Source: Kondoa malvinella (Eukaryota; Basidiomycota; Agaricostilbomycetes; Agaricostilbales; Kondoaceae). From it: 37,260 nt of DNA. Positions 31,558 to 37,260 of this stretch are shown piece after piece (position 1 is the first letter of the stretch; each line of letters begins with the position of its first letter). Below the pieces are notes generated by a model, which searched no databases, had not been told where the DNA came from, and saw only the letters and a program-made list of their open reading frames with translations. The DNA lies in contig BCIM01000019.1 of NCBI GenBank assembly GCA_039545315.1, positions 1 through 37,260 on the forward strand, given 5' to 3'. A program made the translations under genes and the position numbers.

Positions 31558-33166
31558 ATGCGTGCTTCATTCGTTGCGCTCGCTGCTTGCGCTTCTTCGA
31601 TCTATGGTCTGCCAATCCTCGGTTTGGGCGGTAACGATGTGAGACACCTTGTCCTTTTCACTATGCCCTGGCTGACAGTCCGTACACAGGGTCTGCTCGA
31701 TGTCAATGCGAAAGTCAAGGTTGGCAATCTGGTCGACGCGACTCTGTCTGCCGAGGTGAGCATATTCTCTTGAGCAATTGACGCGTTCTGACTTTGAGTA
31801 ACAGGTCGCCGGCAAAGAAGGTCTTCTTCAAGCTCACGCGACTGCCAACGTTGCCAACATTGTCAAAGCATGCGTTGATGTCGACGTCTTGGCCAACACG
31901 CATCGACCAGACTGCCCTGGCTACAAATCTCCAGCTGCTCCTTCGCCCAAGCCTACTCCGAATAGCTTCAAACCCAGACCCATTAAGATTGCCCCCCGAC
32001 CGTCTTCCACATCTCAGCCGCCAGCTTGGACGCCTGCTCCATCTCCTCGGCCTCAGGACCAGCTCAAGAACGAGAACAATGGCGCACCCGAGAAGCCAAA
32101 GAACAACAACGCTCAACCACCTAAGCAGAAGGACAACAACAAGCCTGCCAATTGTCCCTTCGGCTTCTTCAGGGACCGCTCAACCGGTCAATGCGAACGC
32201 AACAACCCGATTCGTCTTGCTCCTCGCCCAGTCCGACCCAGCAAAGATCAAGGCTGCCCATCTGACTACAAGCAGCATCCTTTCCTTCTTGACCTCTGCA
32301 TCGACATCGACTTCGACATTGACCTCGACCTGGGCATTTCTGGACCTCACAAAGAATGGGACAGCAACGACAACTGCCCGGACAGCTGGAAGGACCACCC
32401 TCACCTTGTCGGCATTTGCATTGACCCGCTCATTCGCTTTGATCTGGACCTTGGTTTCGGCGGACGTCGCCCGGACAGGCAGCAGAATTGTGCAGCAGGA
32501 TGGTCAGTCCTCTCTCTCCTTTTTATCCCTTTGCCCTGTACTCATGCTTGTCCGACAGGCGCAAACACTCTTCCATTCTCAACTTGTGCTTGGACGTCAG
32601 CCTCGACTTGCCTATTCTTGACGGTCTGCTCGGTCGCCAATACGGACGCGACAAGCACTGCACTGCCGGATGGAAGCGCCATCCNACTGTNGCTGGTCTT
32701 TGCATCGACNCTTCGCTCANCCTCGATCTGTTCAACAACCAACGCCAAACTGATGCTGTTGGCAACTGNGCTCAAGGCTTCAAGCGTCACGCTACTATCC
32801 TAGATCTGTGNTTGGTGGCCGATGNCAATGTGAGCCTCTCTATCCGTTGGTATAGAGCTTGAACTGATTGCTCTGCTCTAGCTTGCACCTATTCTCGACA
32901 ATAAGAAGCCTCTCGTCGACGTCAAAGCGGTTGTTGGCGATGCCAAAGCTCCTCTAGTCGATGCCAAAGCCAAGGTCGGAGGCGAAAAGCTGCTCGATGT
33001 CAAGGCCAAAGTCGGCAACGCTGCTGCTCCCCTAGTCAAAGCCGATGCAGCTATCGATCTCAGCGGCAAAGGTCCTCTAGTCAAGGCAGACGCAGCAGTG
33101 CCCAACCTTCTCGGCGTCAAGCTTGATCTTGGAGGTGACAAGAAGGGATCGCTGCTCGGACTGTGA
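31558..33166 (+). CDS. Secreted Cys/His/Asp repeat protein of unknown family
   Basis: Five exons (31558-31638, 31690-31755, 31805-32502, 32559-32829, 32882-33166) splice in phase to 466 residues. The start MRASFVALAACASSIYGLP is a typical signal peptide. Next comes LLDVNAKVKVGNLVDATLSA, then a first Cys pair and a long Pro/Lys/Asn-rich linker. The core holds five repeats of the exact form C-x3-[FWY]-[KR]-x-H-x6-C, each followed by alternating Asp and hydrophobic residues (CIDIDFDIDLDLG, CIDPLIRFDLDLG, CLDVSLDLPILDG). The C-terminus has short repeats of the type PLVDAKAKVG / LLDVKAKVG / PLVKADAA. No transmembrane or GPI signal is seen. I recognise no family. Wall association, metal binding or an effector role would be guesses. 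Seven N calls fall in exon 4. Confidence 0.9.
32254..32811 (+). repeat. Five Cx3[FWY][KR]xHx6C protein repeats
   Basis: The Cys-to-Cys units read CPSDYKQHPFLLDLC, CPDSWKDHPHLVGIC, CAAGWRKHSSILNLC, CTAGWKRHPTVAGLC and CAQGFKRHATILDLC (one or two residues inferred across N calls). Spacing between the two Cys is 14 in all. The third spans the 32503-32558 intron. A degenerate earlier copy, CPFGFFRDRSTGQC, lacks the His. Confidence 0.9.
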
Positions 33167-33350
33167 GACTGCAGGGCGGTTTTCAGGGCTTTCGGACAAT
33201 TCTGCCATACTTAGGCATCTTTAGTTGAGATATCAAAATAATGGGCAATTTGAGTAGTAGTCGTTTAGCATAACATTTGGGTCTTACTGCACATTGACTG
33301 TGATTTCTTAACATCTATTGAATTGCCCGTTGTCTTGCTATGCTCTTGAG

Positions 33351-34270
33351 TCAAGCAGTTAATGGATCTGCGCTTCCACGGCGGTATTCCTTGACCTCTT
33401 TGCTGACGCTTTCGGATTCCCTCTTCCTTCTCTGTCTGGCCAGCGGTTCCGCGATCACCCATCCAACTAAATAAGCAAACACTTCGATCGAAAACAGAAC
33501 CCAGAAGATGACGACGATGCTGAATGGCACTTTCGTTTCCGAATCTGAAGTTTCATTCCATTCACTAGATATGATTCAGCTCAGAAAGAGAGTGAAGCTT
33601 GACTAGCACTGACCTGTAACCGGTGTAGAGTTGCGCATCTGCATAGACTGATTAGACTTCGATCGGATACTACAGCAGGGCTCACTAACACAACAAAGCA
33701 GCTGTTGCTATGCCCAAACCGATGTGCACATATCGAACATAGCTTCGCTGAGCGTTGAGAGTGACATAGTTGTAAGAAGGCTACTTGAGATAGTGAGCCA
33801 AAAGCCACTTAAGCGGCAAAGAGCTGCTTACGTATTTGGTGAACTTTGCGCCGATACCGCTTAGCCCTTGTATAACAGCAATGATGAAGACTGCAAGCCC
33901 GAGCTTGTGATGAATGTCGGAATGTGCGCCAGAATACTGATTCGGATCCTTGAGCGCCGCATTGCCCAAAGCGAAAGTAATGATGATCAATACGACAGTC
34001 GACAAATTGAGTACAGCATGAACCAGGTTCCAATGACGCCATGTCCTTAGATCTAGTACCACTCAGTGAGCGTAATTTATGCAGATGAACACGCGTACAG
34101 CGTCCTACCAGCAGTGCTATGGGCATGGTAATGAGCACAGCAGTTGATCCAAGTGTCGCTGCATTTATCAATATGAGCCAATACAGATGTCTGTAAACGC
34201 ATCAAGACGTACCGTGAGCGACAACATAGCGATCATGCTTTGATTGCGAGATGGGAGACGGGCTGTCCAT
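33351..34270 (-). CDS. Cytochrome b561-type transmembrane protein
   Basis: Membrane protein with the fold of b561 ferric reductases, which pass electrons across a membrane through two haems held by His residues. The start MDSPSPISQSKHDRYVVAHG is followed by helices with conserved His: TLGSTAVLITMPIALLVGRY, LRTWRHWNLVHAVLNLSTVV (H/H), SDIHHKLGLAVFIIAVIQGL (HH), then RSYVRYVHIGLGIATAALLC. The last exon adds VPFSIVVIFWVLFSIEVFAY and a charged tail ending SADPLTA. About five introns split it. No DOMON or signal sequence precedes the membrane part, so it is a bare b561 module of about 240 residues. The substrate is unknown. It is convergent with the secreted repeat gene; the stops are 185 bp apart. 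Confidence 0.82.
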
Positions 34271-35257
34271 CTTAGAGGCTGCACTTGGATGACAAAGAGA
34301 GGCCACTGGTCTTATGCTGACGCCGACAGCGATCTTGAGAGGCGAGGTCAGTCCTCAAATATAGACACCGACATCTCGATATAGAACAATCGAAATCTTT
34401 TGCCGAGGCAGAGTCCCGCAGCGGATTCCACTAGTCCGGTACTAGATGAAATAGTACCAAGAATGACAGTGACCCAAAGTGCACACGATGTGATCCAATC
34501 AAGAGTATTGCAAGACAAGCAATAAAGATGGGATATGTTATGGTCGGTAAAGCTGCAGACGAAGACTTTCCAGGCATATTATACGGAGATAAGAGATCAG
34601 CCACTATACTAGTAATGTGAGAGTAAGATGGGGAGTGACCAAGTTGTGAGATATTCATCTTCGAGCACAATGAAGTGATAGGATATGCGACCATCGAGAG
34701 ACCACTTTGCTTCGCTCGCATGAGCAGCATAAGCAATTTACAGAGTGTAAGAGCATGAATGGGTACAAAGATTGTTCGGCGCGACTCGAATCCAAGAGCT
34801 TCGCCATGGCCAAACTTAGCCGAGCACCTTGCAGCGTGTTGACTGGAGCTCCACTCTACCCTTGTAGGTCCTCTGGCGCTACTGGAAGACTGTGCATTGC
34901 CCAACCTCGGTCCGGATGCTGAAATTCTTCTTGACCTGTTATCGATGCCAAAGGCCTTGCAAAGCTGCTTCCAATGAGTTCTATGAGCAGAGGTCGCAGC
35001 ATGCACAACAGCATAGTCAGAGCGGATCTTGTCTTGCGGTGTCCGGTCGTTCTCCGCTGGCAGATACGTTTTTGCCCTGAATGCCGAAGTCTGGACGAAT
35101 AGAAGCGCATCCAGAGCAGCCAACACACCGTCCGTGAATTACAAGCGGGCAGAGTCCACCATTAAAGGCAGATATCGCAAGAAACTACATCGATAGCGGT
35201 CAACACATCTGGCGCAAACTTCAAAGTATAGCGAGCTCTCTACGCCCCGGCGGAACA
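34271..35257. other. Intergenic region with a long ATG-less open frame
   Basis: 987 bp between the b561 gene and the alpha/beta hydrolase. The minus strand has a 231-codon open frame (34431-35126) that begins without an ATG. Its end encodes a hydrophobic stretch (YPIFIACLAILLIG). No domain is recognised and no splice context was found. It may be a pseudogene, an internal exon or chance. Confidence 0.4.
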
Positions 35258-36436
35258 ATGGTCTCTGTGCAAGATGCTGAAAAGGCAATGACTGAAGCTG
35301 CGTCGAAAGGAAATAAAGAATCTATCGGTGGTGAGTTGATGCAAGAGCGCGCAGACAGCTCGACTGAGGTCTTTGCGCTTTGTGAGACTCTGTGCCTAGG
35401 CTATTCGGCATCTTTCTACCTCTGCAAGCTCAGCGAGAGCAAGAAATACTCAAAGCTGCACCAGTCGAGCATCAGTATGGACCGCTCGACAGGCAGATGC
35501 TCGATTGCTATGTCTCGCAGAACAGCACTGGCAAATCACCTGTCCTCGTCTTTGTGCACGGAGGCGGTTTTCTGATGGGAGACAAACGGCTCAGCCCTGC
35601 AATACATGCCAATTTGGGTCAATTCTTCAGCTCGCGGGGCTTTGTCACTGTGAGTTGAAGGCTCTGAAAAGTCTCCAACGAGCCTCACGCTGTTGATCGA
35701 TAGGTCATCATCAACTACAGACTGTATGGCAAACATGACGCCGTTTTTCCNAGCGGAGGAGAAGACATCTCTCTCGTTCTCCAATGGCTCGCTGCAAACA
35801 CCGACAAGCTTCCTTCAGCTGATCTCAACAACGTCTTCCTTTGCGGCAATAGTGCAGGAGGTGTCCACCTAGCCACCTTTCTCTACGGGCCAGACGCGAT
35901 CCCGGAAGAAGCTACTTTCAAGACGGCCGACCAGATCAAGGGCTTGCGCATCAAAGCTGCCGTGCTCATGAGCGCACCTATGCACTTTGGCGACCCGGTC
36001 AACGACTCGCGAAGAGCTGTCCTCAATGGCTACTTTGGTAGCGCTGAGAGATCAAGCAAGTACGATATAATCGGCCTTCGCAAAGCCAGCAAGAACAACA
36101 TTCCGACTTTGGTCAGCTGGGGCGAGCTTGATCCAATGGACGAGATCCTGGATTCTGTGAGATACTTCAATGATTCGCAGACCTCCAGCTGAGCGAATAT
36201 TCAGATACGCGACTATCTCGCTTTGTGGAAGAATGGCCGAGTACCTGAAGGTGTAGACAAGCCTGAAGAGATGGTCATGAAGAACCAGACACATATCGTT
36301 CCCCCTATGTCTCTCGGTCTTGGTGGTAAGCGCGTCCCAAAGACTCTACCCCTCAAGGCTCATATGTCAACCAGGCTCTGCTGATCAGTGGGGCTTGGAT
36401 CTGATCGACTGGATGAAGTCAATGATAGCGCCGTGA
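35258..36436 (+). CDS. Alpha/beta hydrolase (esterase/lipase type)
   Basis: Serine hydrolase, probably a carboxylesterase. The start MVSVQDAEKAMTEAASKGNK precedes intron 1, after which PRLFGIFLPLQAQREQEI and QYGPLDRQMLDCYV lead to the oxyanion-hole motif VFVHGGGFLMGDKRL. The nucleophile elbow is FLCGNSAGGVHLA, catalytic Asp is likely in WGELDPMDEI and His in NQTHIVPPMSLGLG. The protein ends DLIDWMKSMIAP. Introns lie near 35329-35390, 35650-35702, 36160-36205 and 36331-36373. The HGGG and GxSAG pair fits the hormone-sensitive-lipase-like group of alpha/beta hydrolases. No signal peptide is seen, so it is probably intracellular. One N call sits at 35751 within codon PSGG. The substrate is unknown. 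Confidence 0.9.
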
Positions 36437-36550
36437 AGCCGCCTGTAACTGCGATATGCAATGCCGTAAGGCCTGTACCAAATGTCGCTTAGCTCATCGC
36501 GGTGATGACGCGCTTCCTCAAAATTCGTACTTGCTCTTTCACCAACAATC

Positions 36551-36919
36551 ATGAGCGGAAACACAGTAGAGCAAAGGTTAGCGCTCAAGCATAGCGTGTG
36601 GCTACCAAACTGACCGCTGCTCTACTGTCAGTCAATTCAAAAAGACTCACCAAGTAAGATCGCTGCTCGGAACATCGGCAGGCAGCTGACTAGGTATAGA
36701 CCGTCACTCCCAACCCGGTAGTCGACAACACCACTGTTGAAGATGCAGTAAAGAACCCTCCTCAGGTATGTTGGACGTATCCTGAGCGTCAATAGCGGGC
36801 TGACGTATGAACAGAACATGGCACAGACCACTGCTCCAGGCTCAAGCGGCCCTGCTCCTATCGACCAGGAGCCAACAGATGGCGAGAAGGAGATGAACGA
36901 GAGATTGAGCGGAAAGTAG
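36551..36919 (+). CDS. Four-exon microprotein (72 residues), unknown function
   Basis: A small spliced gene not visible as a continuous frame. The exons are 36551-36576, 36632-36653, 36700-36765 and 36815-36919. The introns (55, 46 and 49 bp) have GTTAGC...TGTCAG, GTAAGA...GGTATAG and GTATGT...TGAACAG ends and CTGAC-like branch sites. All junctions are in phase from ATG to TAG. The protein starts MSGNTVEQSQFKKTHQTVTP, continues VVDNTTVEDAVKNPPQNMAQ and ends DGEKEMNERLSGK. It is hydrophilic, Thr/Asn/Pro/Glu-rich, without membrane or signal segments, and looks intrinsically disordered, like small stress-associated fungal proteins. It lies 114 bp after the hydrolase stop. Confidence 0.7.
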
Positions 36920-37081
36920 AGCTGGGAACCAAATTGCATGAAATGACATGAAGGAAACAGCGCCTGGCCTGTCAAGGACGAGATTACATATGCTCGCGCA
37001 TGACTGCCGTGTACGATTTGTACGAGAGCGCTATTTCGCGAGCGCTTACCGCGGCAGCAACACTTCGGACCAAGATTGACC

Positions 37082-37260
37082 CATGTTGCTTTCGTACGGC
37101 TACCAGTGTAGCTGGCGATTAACCGTTGGCGCTAGTGTGGTTTCCCGCAACCAATGGTATACCGTTCGCCGAGATATCCGCACGCTGCTCTTCGACTCGG
37201 AGCCGGCCAGCTTTCATGCATCTTGATTTTGCTGTGGTTTGCAATGTTGGCGTTTCTGCT
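37082..37260 (-). repeat. Inverted repeat copy B, cut by the right edge
   Basis: Reverse-complement match to 16981-17159. Bases 37157-37260 are identical to copy A over 104 positions, and the rest aligns without net gaps but with a diverged core. The copy may continue beyond the window. Together with the retrotransposon at the left edge, this suggests both ends of the contig lie in repeats. Confidence 0.93.

Noticed and set aside
34782..34795. ACTCGAATCC resembling a tRNA B box
   Set aside because: No A box, acceptor stem or cloverleaf can be drawn around it.
1..37260. CRISPR arrays, operons, riboswitches, bacterial or phage defence genes
   Set aside because: The window is intron-rich fungal DNA; no regularly spaced direct repeats with spacers or prokaryotic gene organisation were seen.

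Overview
The window is nuclear DNA of a fungus. Nearly every gene is split by many short spliceosomal introns of about 45-60 bp (GTRNGY...YAG, often with a CTGAC or CTAAC branch point), genes are tightly packed on both strands, and the proteins are of fungal type (yeast-like aspartate kinase, GCN20, Cox5, Nuc1, Lcb3). The high intron density (about 4-12 per gene) and roughly even base composition suggest a basidiomycete. I cannot name the species. The left edge cuts a retrotransposon pol gene, the right edge cuts a repeat that also occurs in inverted orientation inside the window, and there are scattered N calls. The window may therefore be one whole draft contig bounded by repeats.

Layout: 1-3.5 kb holds a Ty3/gypsy element on the minus strand (pol, gag, putative 5' LTR) next to a plus-strand integrase remnant with a possible 3' LTR, apparently a nested insertion. 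3.5-4.75 kb shows no convincing gene. 4.76-9.46 kb carries, on the minus strand, a ubiquitin-specific protease and an unrecognised gene that may be joined to it. Then come an acyl-CoA dehydrogenase (+), aspartate kinase (+), a Ser/Thr kinase with an uncharacterised N-terminal region (-), the GCN20/ABCF3 ATPase (+), cytochrome c oxidase subunit Cox5/COX4 (+), mitochondrial endonuclease Nuc1/EndoG (-), a small coiled-coil protein (-), the kinetochore/Fanconi histone-fold protein CENP-X/Mhf2 (+), the Golgi membrane protein Unc-50/Gmh1 (-), a large WW-domain RS-rich protein (-), a long-chain base phosphate phosphatase Lcb3 (-), a secreted Cys/His/Asp repeat protein (+), a cytochrome b561-type membrane protein (-), an alpha/beta hydrolase (+) and a four-exon microprotein of 72 residues (+).

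Most genes are ordinary housekeeping functions and do not form one pathway. Aspartate kinase has a perfect TGACTCA element and a TATA box just upstream, and GCN20, an activator of the Gcn2/Gcn4 amino-acid response, lies 3.5 kb away. Cox5 and Nuc1 are convergent neighbours that both act in mitochondria. The least conventional items are the secreted protein with five exactly spaced Cx3[FWY][KR]xHx6C repeats, the hidden four-exon microgene, a canonical -1 slippery heptamer at the gag-pol junction, and the 179-bp inverted repeat at the right edge.
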